A DNA stretch of 64,000 bases from Ectobius pallidus. Lineage: Eukaryota; Arthropoda; Insecta; Blattodea; Ectobiidae. The DNA lies in NCBI GenBank assembly GCA_964059195.1, contig CAXKWD010000009.1, positions 152,532,778 through 152,596,777 of the forward strand, given 5' to 3'. Below the pieces are notes generated by a model that saw only the letters and a program-made list of their open reading frames with translations, searched no databases and had not been told where the DNA came from. Positions 10,584 to 21,714 of the stretch are shown here, piece after piece (position 1 is the first letter of the stretch; each line of letters begins with the position of its first letter). Position numbers and translations under genes: made by a program.

Positions 10584-11188
10584 CAGTGGCGGATGCAGAG
10601 AGGGGATCGAGGGGATATATCCTCCCCAAATTAAAAAAAAATAGTAAAAAGAATAGGCTATAAATACGAATCTGTTCTGTAGTAAATAAATTGCTTCTTT
10701 CTCATGAATTGTTATGAGAGCATAATGGAACTCTGTAATACAGAAAATATTAGTCCTTCGTCAACTTGTTGAGTTTGAATTTCTACAGTCAGTTGCTCTT
10801 AGATCCATTCTAGCGTTATCATCACTTCTCCATCTCAGTCCCTCTAATGGTCATTTTCCTACTGGTCTTTGTTAAATGCTCCACTCCCATTCAAGCAACA
10901 TGTCCAGCCCATATTAACCACCTGCATTTAATTAATCTTATGACATTAGGAGAGCGATAAAGACTGTAAATTTTATTGCTGTATAGCTTTCTGTGTTCCC
11001 GTGATATTCCATTCTTTTTGGTGCAAATATTTTCCTTAAAACTTTGTTTTCAAATCCTTTCAACTTGTGTACCTCTTGTAACATAATTGGACATGTTTCA
11101 CATTCAAACAAAACTATTAATAACATTTTTTTTAGTTTTATTTCTATCTCAAATCCCTCCCCGAAAGAAAATTCTGCGTCCGCCACTG
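10584..11188. mobile_element. hAT element, 605 bp, perfect 8-bp TSD
   Basis: The ends CAGTGGCGGATGCAGA and TCTGCGTCCGCCACTG are inverted repeats differing at one position. They are flanked by identical 8-bp duplications TAAAGCAC (10576-10583 and 11189-11196), diagnostic of hAT-superfamily insertion. Related ends occur at 40746-41635 and 58641-59310. It carries no transposase, but holds a LINE fragment on the - strand, so it has acquired or been hit by foreign sequence. Confidence 0.9.
10950..11115 (-). pseudogene. LINE reverse-transcriptase C-terminal remnant
   Basis: The - strand peptide ECETCPIMLQEVHKLKGFEN followed by KVLRKIFAPKR matches the widespread LINE ORF2 tail pattern Y-G-C-E-T-W...R-V-F-E-N-x-V-L-R-x-I-F-G-x-K-R-x-E. 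It lies wholly inside the hAT element at 10584-11188. No RT catalytic motif is included. Confidence 0.7.
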
Positions 11189-11196
11189 TAAAGCAC

Positions 11197-11597
11197 ATAA
11201 GTCGATCAGTCACAGCCAGCCAATGACAATCTAAAAGTCCCACAACGCTACACAGAGCAAAATTCATGCAGAATGTCGTAGACAACCCAAATAAAATACA
11301 GATTTTAAAAATGAACATTGAATTAACCAAAAGTAGTAAAAAACAGCTTTATCCAATTTTTGTATTAAGAAACTCAAGTCAAATTTGGTTTGACACTTGG
11401 ACCTACAGATTTTTCCATATCTGAAAAGAAACTGGAAGATACTGTCAAATGTTTGCGGTAATTTTTAAATAGGCCTGTTTGTTTTTTATAAACTACTACA
11501 TATTGTAATTAAGCTGTCTATTCCTATCAACAAATTACTTACATAAAATTGTTGTTGGATTCTCAGCCACAGTCTAGAGGAATAATTGGGATGCTGA
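11197..11597. other. No feature recognised
   Basis: This is AT-rich sequence without visible repeat ends, running up to the Penelope-like fragment. Confidence 0.35.
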
Positions 11598-12008
11598 GTG
11601 GTCTTGGCATCAGAAAACCAGGGACTAAGATATTTATATAAAATAAGGAATTATTTAGAGGTAGAGAACGACGTTACTCGGAGGAAGATATGCGAGGCCT
11701 TTCATATTATCAGGAGAACGGGGAAACTCCTCAACAACTATGAAGGAGACCTAGGCGATGATTGGTTGGAAATCGTCAGGAGGTTCGCAAAGGGAACAAC
11801 AACACCAAAATTTCCCACCGTTTACGTAGCGACGCCCACAGAGTACGAAATCCCGAGAGAATGGATCGAAGCACACCACAGGGATACCACCTTTATGTTA
11901 TGCGCCGAGGGTATGGAGGATGATTGTGCACAGAGTGGTTTTCCGAACGTGCACGGGAGCACGGCAGAGACCTCTTCCAGCATGGACAACGTACCAGCAT
12001 GCGAGTAA
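11598..12008 (+). pseudogene. Penelope-like element C-terminal tail (probable)
   Basis: The frame contains RNYLEVENDVTRRKICEAFH and LLNNYEGDLGDDWLEIVRRF. The pattern E...x-R-R-K-x-x-E-A-x-x-I...N...G...L...W is the segment that follows the GIY-YIG nuclease in Penelope-like retroelements. The GIY-YIG core and the RT are not present upstream, so this would be a 5'-truncated copy. A hammerhead-like motif begins nine bases after the stop codon, where such elements often carry one. The residues after about position 70 (PKFPTVYVATPTEYEIPREW) are not familiar to me. Confidence 0.5.
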
Positions 12009-12016
12009 ACTTTAGT

Positions 12017-12057
12017 TCACCTGAGGAAGGCCTGGAGGTCAGGCTGAAACGTAGTGA
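12017..12057 (+). ncRNA. Type I hammerhead ribozyme-like motif
   Basis: The order of elements is: strand TCAC (12017-12020), core CTGAGGA (12021-12027, fits CUGANGA), stem II AGGCCTG / CAGGCT with one bulged G and a five-base loop (12028-12045), core GAA (12046-12048), minimal stem III ACGT (12049-12052), A at 12053 as the predicted cleavage nucleotide, and strand GTGA (12054-12057) closing stem I. Very short stem III is characteristic of hammerheads in Penelope-like elements, where a self-complementary ACGU can work by dimerisation. Stem I is only four base pairs and stem II has a bulge, so the copy may be weak or inactive. Confidence 0.45.
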
Positions 12058-12464
12058 CCGTTTTAAAGGTAAAATTTTATCCACTGTATATAAGTTTTAA
12101 TAACTGTTTTAATCAATTTTATAAGGAATTATTAATTACAATATGTCAAGAAATTCTTCAACAGAATTAAAAGGATTCACAGATGGCTGTAAATAGAGAC
12201 TTCTAGGTATTTCCTGTGGGAGCTTAGTAGTCGAGGTGTTGCTGTACAGTCCCTGCCCAGGGTGAATTTTCCTATGTTTATTAGATAGGCCTATATCTCC
12301 TTGTGTTTAGTTTGAATTTAAAATATGTATTTGCATGTATACAGCCAGCTGCCCAGCCTTTTCATGGCTGTGTCGGGAAGGTTGTGCTTCCCAGTATGAT
12401 ATTACAGGACCTACAGATACACGTATTGAAAATTTCAAAAGTGGGGGGGGGGGGCAACATTAAC

Positions 12465-12666
12465 CACAACATTTCCAACATCTCTTATGATGAGGTACGT
12501 GGTTATTTTCATTGCAATTCCAACTGTAAATGTGAGAACCTGAATCACAACACCGATCGCGGCTTCATTATCGTAGATATTTCACCCGATCGCTCGGGAG
12601 TTGGAGCTGTGCCCGCCGAGCCGCAGGAACCCGCGTCATTGGCCAACTCTTGCGTGGGACACACTG
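12465..12666 (+). mobile_element. Half copy of long-TIR MITE (right arm)
   Basis: From AACATTTCCAACATCTCTTA to the end GGGACACACTG (followed by TA) this matches 47685-47865, the right half of the foldback MITE at 47330-47865. The left arm is absent here. A (G)12 tract at about 12443 marks the broken side. Confidence 0.75.
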
Positions 12667-14319
12667 TATTTCACTCTGTTGTAATGATTTCTGGTGTATA
12701 AAATGGGTCACTAATGGTCAACAAGAAAGCCTACTAACAAAAGATGTAAAATATTTGAGTGAAAATTACAGTCTTTCCTTGGAACATGCTGAAAACAGAC
12801 AGTTTATGAATTCCTATAAAAACTTGTTAATTATAAATGCTGTACTGACAGTGTCCTCAATTTCAAATGCTCCAGAATTTTCTGTTTTGTTTAATGGAGT
12901 TCATCCTTCAGTAATTGAGGCTACATAGACCTACAATAAATTGAAGTCATATGTTGCCTTATAAGGCAAAGAAAGAAATTACACTCTGAGAAAGATGTGT
13001 AGGATGAACAACGTGACAGACCTATAATAAATAATTAATTTATGTAATTGATACGTATTTAATATCATAATTTGAATTATAAATTAAAGGGCAATGATTT
13101 TAAAGGAAAAGTACTAGGCCTAGATAGCTACAGTCCTTAACAGTAGCCTATATAGGTATTGTTTACCTGTTCTTAACTAGATTATAATATCTGTTTCATT
13201 ATTTCTTAAACTTAAAATTCACATTTGCATTACACAAAGCTATTGTGTATTTTTCTCTTTTAACATAACATATTATGTGATGTGTTTATGTATTTTCCCA
13301 AGTAATTTGATACGATGAGAATGTAGTTTTAGTTACTCTCCGCATGGAGCGCTAGTGTCGTCCAGCTAACATGTAGTCATAGGACTTTTAACACAGTTTC
13401 TTTACTGTATCAATAGGCCTACTTATACTGTGCTGCAACTAATAAATAAATTCTAATTCTAATTAAACCAATTGTCCTCACGAGACTGACTGCACATTGT
13501 TACAGACCTCCCTTCCTTGGAAAAACCCAAAGCAGAGCCGGTCTTAATTAATTTATCTTCTTCTCGTTTGAGTGTAGGATATGTATCCCATTTGTTTCGT
13601 CCCCTCTCTGTCCATCTCTTCTCTCTTCCCAACTAAGGACTATCTTCTTTAGCTCTTCTCACCATATTCTGCTATTCTATCCGGGCCATTCTCCAGAAAA
13701 GGGCAGATTCATGTAAAATAAGTGTTTATGGATTATGAATTATTATGATAAGTTAGATTGAAATAAGATCTATCTGATTCCATAGTCCACTTTTTAAATA
13801 AAATTTACAATTTTCTGCTTTTTAGGGCACAGTATGTGAGACCTCACCTCCGTGTCATGTCCAAATGCCTGACTTGTCATTTTCATTCTTTCATAATTCA
13901 ATAGACTTTAATTTGTATTTTATTTTAGTGTTATAACAATAACAAACAGCTCAAAAAATGAGTAATTAATAATTGAAAAGCAAATATATCATTTTGTAAA
14001 GAAAATTTTTTGCACTAAACATGTAAGTTGTATGTTTTTTATACTTACTTTTGCTAAAAATTAAAATAATAATAATAATAAGGAATGCAGAGTTAAACTC
14101 TAAAAATGAGACTTTCTAACCTCAAATGTTCTCAAGCTGTTTGACAAATTAGAGAAAAATCTCACCTCTGATACTGTTACTCTTGCGTCCCTATCCATGG
14201 GGGTGTAATTAATATCTGCATTTATTATTTTTGTTTAAAGAAGATACTGGTATACCCTAATAGTTTATGTCAATATATCATGTTTTGATTTAAAGTTTTG
14301 ATTTGAAGGTGATGAGCTA
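12667..14319. other. Intergenic/intronic, no gene seen
   Basis: This is AT-rich sequence with scattered TAGGCCTA octamers, for example near 13115 and 13424, and a short (AAT)n tract near 14067. There are no recognised exons or element ends. Confidence 0.4.
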
Positions 14320-15255
14320 TCTATATTAATAAAAGGAAGTGTCTGTCTTCCTCCGTCTGTCTGTCTGTCCGCGATGCCCATCGAAATACACTCAACGCAG
14401 AGATCTGAATTTTTAAACATAGGTGGACTGGAGGTTCGGAAAATGCACCTCGAAGCCGGAATTTTAATTTTCGCCTTCGTTCGTGAGTTATGAGTGAAAA
14501 ACTGGCAGAAAACGTGTATTTTTTTGCATTTTCGAAGCATCAGTTTTCAGTAACGATTTCAATGTCAAATCAATTACAGTTGGCTTTGGCTATTTTTGTC
14601 ATAAAACCCACACAGGTCGATTCATTTGTTTTAATGTCAAGGCATGCAGATATCTGAAATGTTCAACATAGACGGAAGAGGGATAATCAATGTAGGCCTA
14701 AATAATGGTAAAAAATTGTTTGATTTGGACGAAACTCACGATAGAGGGGTTTTCTGGGCCAAGGAACTCGAATCTGAGATCTCTTTTACCAGGCGATGCT
14801 ATCTAATCCTGGTATGTAATTCACGTGATTTAGGAGATAATACATAGGCCTACAATGATTTAACTATTATGCTCTTAATTTTTAATTTTTGAAATAATTA
14901 TCGCGGGCGATCGCTTGATTTTGTAAGTCCATTCTGGACGATTCATTTGTTTAGAATGGTAAGGCCCGTAGACATATGAAATTTTCAACCCACATGGAAG
15001 AGGGATAATCAATATAGGCCTAAATATGGTCAAACATCGTTCGATTTGGACGAAATTCACTATACAAAGGTTTTCTGGGCCAAGGAACTCTAATCTGAGG
15101 TCGTTTTTACCAGGCGACGCTTCCTAATCGTGGTAGCATATGTAGTCCACGTGATTTAGGTGTTAATAAATATAATGATTTGACTATTAGGCCTATGCTC
15201 TTATTTTGTTATATTTGAAATAAATATCGCAGGTGAAGCCACGGGCACATGCTAG
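14320..15255 (+). mobile_element. Non-autonomous Helitron, 936 bp, with internal duplication
   Basis: It starts TCTATATTAATAAAAGG after A and ends GGGCACATGCTAG before T, giving canonical Helitron termini and an A/T target. Two diverged direct copies of a unit of about 270 bp lie at roughly 14630-14870 and 14940-15180, sharing GAAGAGGGATAATCAAT and TTTTCTGGGCCAAGGAACTC. The same unit pair appears inverted at 24540-24980. It has no coding capacity. Confidence 0.8.
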
Positions 15256-15555
15256 TAATAGATAAAAATAAGTAAAAAGTTGTGTGTTATTCCACTTGTA
15301 TGGTAATAAATATTGTTCTTTTTCTTGATAACATTTAATGCAGTAAATTCAATCTAATTCTCACACAACTTCCATTCCTTACTATTCTCACTTCCGTGAA
15401 TGCCCCACTCGGTAAGTAGTGCAAGTACCTCAGTAGTTCTCTGCAGAATGAAATACTACATTACAAAATTAAATGGTCCAAAATAAAAGATACTTTTTTA
15501 AAAATTCTAACATTGAAATCTGCTCTTTTTTGGAGAATGACCCATCTATATGTTA

Positions 15556-15945
15556 CTAGCTTAAAAGGCCCGGCGTCGCCCGGGTTTTTAATTTTGTAAT
15601 TGGAAATTAACTTATGAAGAACTTTGGATTTTTAAATTCTAGGTCCTAATATAGGTATTTATAATTTGAAATAGGAAGAACGACTTATCACACTCAAACT
15701 ATTCCATCAGAAAACGCTTGATATAGCTTTTTATGGCTCATAGAGGATGTAGAATTTTGCATCCCATCGCTTCTACACACCAAGCCTGGTAGGGGTTCAA
15801 ATAAGAAGAAACAGAAATTGCAGTAACATAAAATTGTATTATCTGGCAGAGAATTTTTATTTCTTACTCTCATGTTACCATAAAACCGTTTTGGGGATGA
15901 AATTAAACAGAAATGCAATATTACCTGAAGAGAGTATTATGCCTG
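15556..15945 (-). mobile_element. Helitron 3' fragment on the minus strand
   Basis: Read on the - strand the sequence ends CCCGGGCGACGCCGGGC, a GC hairpin, then TTTTAAGCTAG and T, the classic Helitron 3' hairpin and CTAG terminus. The body matches 6280-6620 in inverse orientation. The 5' end is not visible, so the copy is truncated. Confidence 0.65.
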
Positions 15946-17083
15946 TCATGGTACTCAGCAATAGGATATTGAAAACCTTCCTCATCAGAGATCTACAGTA
16001 TCGATATATACTCCCTTGCACACCACCGGTGGAAGAAGCCCTTAGACACAACATGAAAGGAGTTGGAAATCTGGCCTGACTTCTTCATACTTCAAGCTGT
16101 GATGTACAAATCATATCACAAGCCAAAGGAAGAATGTCTGCAGGAACAGAGAATCATCCCGGACTAGAAGAGTAGAAGTACATCCATAATGCAAATTTCA
16201 GTACCTTTTAAAAAAACTTATTAATATTCATGAACGAAATGCCTGCCCTTAATGCTAAAATAAAAAAAAATAAAAAAATTGACAGAACAATTTGGGTTCT
16301 ATCGTATTGTGTGGAAATGTGACTAGCTCCAGTTTCTTTGATCCCCTGTGCGATTTTAATTTGCTGTTTAAGTTAAAAATTAATTTGTCCTCTAGATTCC
16401 TTCCATAACAGTTTTGGTTGCTACAGAAAAGAGGCAAAATGTGGGAAACAATTGAAAAAGGCAATTATCGTTTACAAGAGGCTGTGCCTGGAGGTCTTTG
16501 TCTCCTCCATTGTCTTCTTTGGTCACTGTCACACTCGCATTGGATGAGGGTAAGGGCCTAGCAGTTGAATTTTCTTCTTTCATGTTCTCTTTGTTCCGCC
16601 TTTGCCATTTCCTTTGATTCTGATCATACTTGATTTTCATTCTATCCTATTTTATTGCTGTAGAGCCTCTCAAGTCTCCTAGCTTTACACATTCACTGTG
16701 TTTTTGCCACATCCAGAGAAGGCTACAATAACATCACTCGGTAGGATATTATAAGTACTAGTATTTAATCGGTTATTTGTTCTCGGTTCATTACAACTTT
16801 TCTAAAACCTAACCTGCAGGTGTTTTCTGGTCCAAAAATGAGCTTTTATTACTTTAAGATTTCATGAGTTAGTTTGGAATGTTTATCTTCAAGTAACATT
16901 CTGGGTCAATTGGGGATGTGGTTTTTTTCCTTCCTTCTGATCTTCTTGCACATCCAAATGTAATTGTGGTAACAAGTTTGTTTCATTACACTCAGATAGT
17001 AATATACTGCGATGTATTCTTGTTGTAGCCATCAAGCTTCTGTGAAATTTCCTTCTCATAGCGCAATAAGAGATGGTGTCATG
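15946..17083. other. No feature recognised
   Basis: Short ORFs on both strands show no family resemblance. No repeat ends were seen up to the MITE at 17084. Confidence 0.35.
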
Positions 17084-17341
17084 CAGTGCTTTAGTTGGAA
17101 AATATTTTATGGGGGTACTCACCTTCTATAGAACGCATATCTATTGCGAATTTAATAGTGTTTGTCATTATTAACAAATACACTCTCGTGAATTGGACAT
17201 TTAATAAGTATTTTAGGACAATATCGTTCCTGTACTGCCAGTACGACGTACCGGAGCACATATTTTTCCCGGTATGGTAGAAGGAAAATAATTTTATACC
17301 GGTACGCAGTACCGGTGCGTACCGGCCCAACTAAAGCACTG
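17084..17341. mobile_element. 258-bp hAT MITE with perfect TIRs and TSD
   Basis: The ends CAGTGCTTTAGTTGG and CCAACTAAAGCACTG are perfect 15-bp inverted repeats. They are flanked by identical 8-bp duplications GTGTCATG (17076-17083 and 17342-17349). The interior is rich in ACCGGTAC-type palindromes near the right end. The perfect ends and duplication suggest a recent insertion. Confidence 0.92.
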
Positions 17342-20141
17342 GTGTCATGACAAAAGTAGTACCACCTTCGATCAAAAAAGAATTCCCAGAGCCAATCCGT
17401 TCCAAAGTAAGATGAAGCATTGTCACCGATGCTTTTAGTGCTTAGAGTAGTTACTGGTTGCAGTAGTAGTTAGTTTGAGTAGTTTATTGGTACCGGTACT
17501 TGTAGTTGCAGTAGATTGAGTAGTTTGATGTAGATAGCAGGCTATTAGCAATACTAACACAGGCAGTCTGGTATAACAATGCTTCATTATCTCAATATTT
17601 AAACTATTACTTTCATATGATGCAGACTCACACTGTAGCTTGCAGCTGATTGGCTGGGTGGTGGATAAATACATGCCATCTGTTACATCAATCATCAACA
17701 AGATATCTTTACCTGAGATCTTGCCTCTGATGATGTTACTAGTACACACAATTCACATTTGGGTACATTATTCCCCTTTTTCACTTTTCTTCTCTGCTGT
17801 TTGTATGTCCCTCTCACGATTAGGTTTCCTATTAAAACCGGACCCAATATATTAAAGTTCTTCACTGCTGCCTTTCAGCCCCATTTTTCTAGACTGTACG
17901 GTAAACTCTTCATGTTTTCAGAAGCTACAATGTCTTGGTTATTTTCCAATAGCGACAGATTCACTTGTATTGCGCGGCATTGCTGTAGGACAAAAGTCAC
18001 TTACTTAATATCTTACAAGAAATAGTCAGCATCCTTACAACAGACATTTAGATTCAGTTTATTTTGTCGGTTTGTATCAGTTCCTCTCTCCAATCCCATC
18101 CTGTCCTGAAAAGGGGTAGTAACCTGGGAAAACATTCTGCAGGAATTTGGAATCCCACTTTATCGATTGTTGTTGTCGCATCGTATCAGCTGTAATTATA
18201 TTTGCTTTTGTGTCCTCTATATTTTCAATGGGGTATCGTCATGGGCTTTCTCAAACTGTAAATATAAAATGTAGACTTCTTCAAGAAGTGGTCTGCTCAC
18301 ATTAAATTTACGAAGCCTTTTGCATATGGGCAAATAAATCAACCAAACTGAACATTAAACTGTTGTCGGCTTTCTAAAGCTGTCTGGAAAAAGTATACTA
18401 AATAATTGCACATTGTACATCCTACGACACAGAACATGCAGTATAACTGTGCCAGCCTATTTACCTCAATAAAGTGAAGAAACTAGAAAAGGGACCAGCT
18501 TTATGCTCAGAGGTTGGGATGAAAGTTCGGTTGTCATAGCAACCAAGTGGTTCCTCACCTCCCAAACATTCTCTTGACAGCTGCGGTGTACTAGATATTC
18601 AGTTAGTGCTACAACCCTGGATCTTTTGTGAGTGAATTTTCCATATTAGCTGGATTCAGAAAAAAAATAACATCGAGTGAGAAAGGAAGCAGCAATGAAA
18701 TTAGTTGTTACATATATGATTTCAAAATTTGGTTTAAATTTCAGGGAAGTCCAAGTGTAAAAAGTACTAATCATGAAAACCAAAATAAAAAATAAAACAG
18801 ACATGAAGAAAACTGGGAACAAACCCACGTTTTGAATGAGTGGAAGAAATTCAGAAAATTATAGAGCATGAAACAAGAGAAACGAGATGATTATTTTCAT
18901 AACAATGAAATTAGTTGTTACATTTGTAATTTTAAAGTTTGGCTTCAATTATGTCCATAATATTTTAGGGTTAAGTTAGTTCAACAAAAATTCACTACAA
19001 CATAATTACAATTAAAATGAGATATGAAACATTCACGTAACTCCCTCTACCCTTAATGTATTCTAGTGTAGAGTACATGGCTGTATTGCAGTAGTGTGCA
19101 TTCACTTGTGTCAGGATCGTTCAATGTCACATTATTCACGACGCAAGACCATAAAACCTAAGTCTATGTATGAAATTAATGTCTTTTAACTAGTCTAAAG
19201 AGAATTTTTTATGGCAATTTTTAAAATAAAAGTTTTAGCCCTCAATATAAATTAGTATAGTAGGCTTAGATAATATAATATGATTTTGAGAAAATAAAAA
19301 AAATTTAAAAAATTCTTCAAATAAAGTGCTTGTAAAAGTGAAAAGAAAGTTGTTACCATAATTGGCAGGTTACATACCACAACAGTTTTTGTTGGACCAT
19401 GATTACATGCCTACATTTTGAGGTGTTTGTTATTCTTGTCTTTTACGATAATGGCATGGAAGGAATATTGTTTCCCTTTGGGCATTGTAAACTCGAGTTA
19501 TAAAAAGAATTTGTAACACATATCTAACAGATATTTATAATTATGGGGCATCGGAGGAGCTGATCTATTCCAGGTAAGAATAATTGTCTCTTTGCACTTT
19601 CATACAGTTGAGTGTAGTGACTCTGTATGCTGATCTGAATATTCTTCTTTCAGGTTTAAGGTAACCTATTCTGCTGTAACAACCAAAGCCTATGTTAACT
19701 CAGCGCAGATGTTCACAAGGTTTGTTTCATAAATTATTAAAGTTAAGTTTTTCTTTTCTTTGCAATGCAATGTAATTTTATTGTAATGTATTAATGTGTT
19801 CCAGGAAAGTCCCAAAAGACGGTAAGGCATAGGATATGAAACAAATGAGTGATGTTGCACATCTTCCTTTATCAGTTTCATCTTTCACATTTCTGTCTTC
19901 AAGTATCTTTATTTTTAATGCAACGCTGTATTTCATTTTAATTTTATTATTTTCTGAACTACTTCATTAAACAATAGCTCAATAAATCTTGTGAAATCTC
20001 TCAGTTTTCATGTTAACTATCATTTAAGGGTTTTATAGGTTGGTTTCTGAATTAGTTGCCCTTGGATCTTCAGAGTAATGAATACTGCTTTAATAATTAA
20101 ATCAGTGTGAGGTTAGAGTAACACATTTAGGATAATACAGT
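17342..20141. other. Long stretch without recognised genes
   Basis: This is AT-rich sequence. Two direct near-copies of AATGAAATTAGTTGTTACAT occur at about 18694 and 18905. The segment 19580-19740 is duplicated at 24370-24530 (see separate entry). Nothing else is identifiable. Confidence 0.4.
19560..19740 (+). repeat. Dispersed repeat copy with exon-like core
   Basis: This is about 75-80% similar to 24370-24530. Inside it, TTCTTTCAG precedes an open 22-codon stretch (FKVTYSAVTTKAYVNSAQMF) ending AAGG/TTTGTT. The other copy reads FKVTNSTITTRAYVNSVQTL. It could be a duplicated small exon or simply repeat sequence, and the length is too short to decide. Confidence 0.4.
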
Positions 20142-20753
20142 ACGATGTTTGTTAACTGGCCTATCTTATCTACTGGTTATGAGATATTATAATGTCTTGT
20201 ATAATATGTAGATTGCGAGTAAGTCAAGTATCTCATTACAGTTTTCATTAGCAATATGTGAGTAACAATTCTTCTTTGATGAGTGCAACAGTCGTCATTT
20301 CAATTGGACTTCCTTGTCATGTTACTTGAGGTGCATTTCGGCAGGGTTTAACACCATCATCAGTCCTGATACTGGGTAAGGAACTACTACTCCTTGAGTA
20401 CATGTATGTTACTGATTTAGTCACCAACTAACTAACTGACTGACTAACTGACCGACTCACCGACTAGTCAATAACATGCAAGTACTCAAGTGTGCTGGAT
20501 GGGAGAAGTTCCTTGCCTTGTATCACGACTGATGATGGTGTTAAACCCTGCCGAAATGCATCTCCAGTAATATGATAAGAAAGTCCAGTTGATAACGACA
20601 ACTGCTACAGCTCACCAAAGAAGAATCATTACTCACATATTGCTGATGAAAACTGTAATCAGATACCTGACTTAATTGCAATCTACATATTATCCGAGAC
20701 ATTATAATATCTCATAGCCAATGGATAAGATATGCCAGTTGACTAACATTGTA
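20142..20753. mobile_element. 610-bp palindromic foldback element
   Basis: The arms 20142-20423 and 20461-20753 are reverse complements over nearly their whole length. Landmarks include GAGATATTATAATGTCT and GCATTTCGGCAGGGTTTAAC with their inverses. The spacer of about 37 bp is a run of ACTAACTGACTGACTAAC type repeats. This is a foldback or long-TIR MITE structure. It has no coding capacity and no clear target duplication. Confidence 0.85.
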
Positions 20754-21714
20754 TAATCCTCATAGTATTGTATTGTTATGGCAATATTTATTCCCCTAAA
20801 GATTGAAGGACGATTGAATCAGAAAGTTGGCCTAAAAATAATTAAGTTTTAATAATAGCCTATATACCGCGTGATATTTGACTCTCCAACACTTCCAATT
20901 TTCTACTACAGATTTTAACTGTCCATATCTTTCTTCTTATTGATGTCATCAATTTTTCTTCTATCAAGTTTTCTTGTTTCTTTTATTTTTCTTTCGATTA
21001 CACCCAGCAGAAGTTCTCTTAGGCTCACAATGTATCCTAACCTGTTAGCTTTTCTTTTTCCTTACAACTTCCAAGATGCATCTATTCTCATCCACTCTTC
21101 ATTCTTTGTTCAGTCTCTCCAACAAATCTTCTCCATTTCCTCCAACACCACATCTCAAAGCTCTCTTTCAATTTTCCTCTGCAACACTCCATAATTATGT
21201 AGCATTTCACAAGCTTCTTCCTTAGCTGCAAATCTGGCTTTCCTCTGTCTGTTGGTCGTTGCTATCCTTTCCCTAATTTCTTTCTTTCTGTGTCTAGGTC
21301 AGCCCTTACATCAATTCCATTTTGACTGCTTAGGTTGTAATACACCTTAACATTTTTCAGCCCGTGAGAAGACAATTTTATATGCAACACTGGCCTATAA
21401 CAAATATTATGCATATTTAGAAAAAATTGTAGATTGTAAAGATAAAGAAGCCAAAAAGAAATGAAGAAAGAAAGAAGAAGAAAAGAAAAAAGAACTGGTA
21501 GATAGAGTTGAGTGAGCACTTGCACAGGAAAAAAGTCCACAAGGATGATGGAAGGCGTAAACAAGGACAGCAGAAGAAGTTTAAAGCTGTCAAGTAAAAA
21601 GTGCAAAAGAAAACATCGACTTTAATGTAATTTTTCCAAAAACTGAAAATATTGTTTAAGCTTGCTTGTTATTAACAATTATCTTGTTTGTATGTATATT
21701 AAAATACTTGTTAC
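20754..21714. other. Pyrimidine/purine-biased stretch, no gene
   Basis: Positions 20880-21200 are rich in CT on the + strand and 21420-21600 in GA. The ORFs here reflect that composition bias. No element ends are visible. Confidence 0.35.

Noticed and set aside
20940..21606. Membrane-protein-like ORFs (Leu/Phe/Ser-rich)
   Set aside because: They arise from long CT- and GA-rich tracts. The hydrophobicity is a composition effect.
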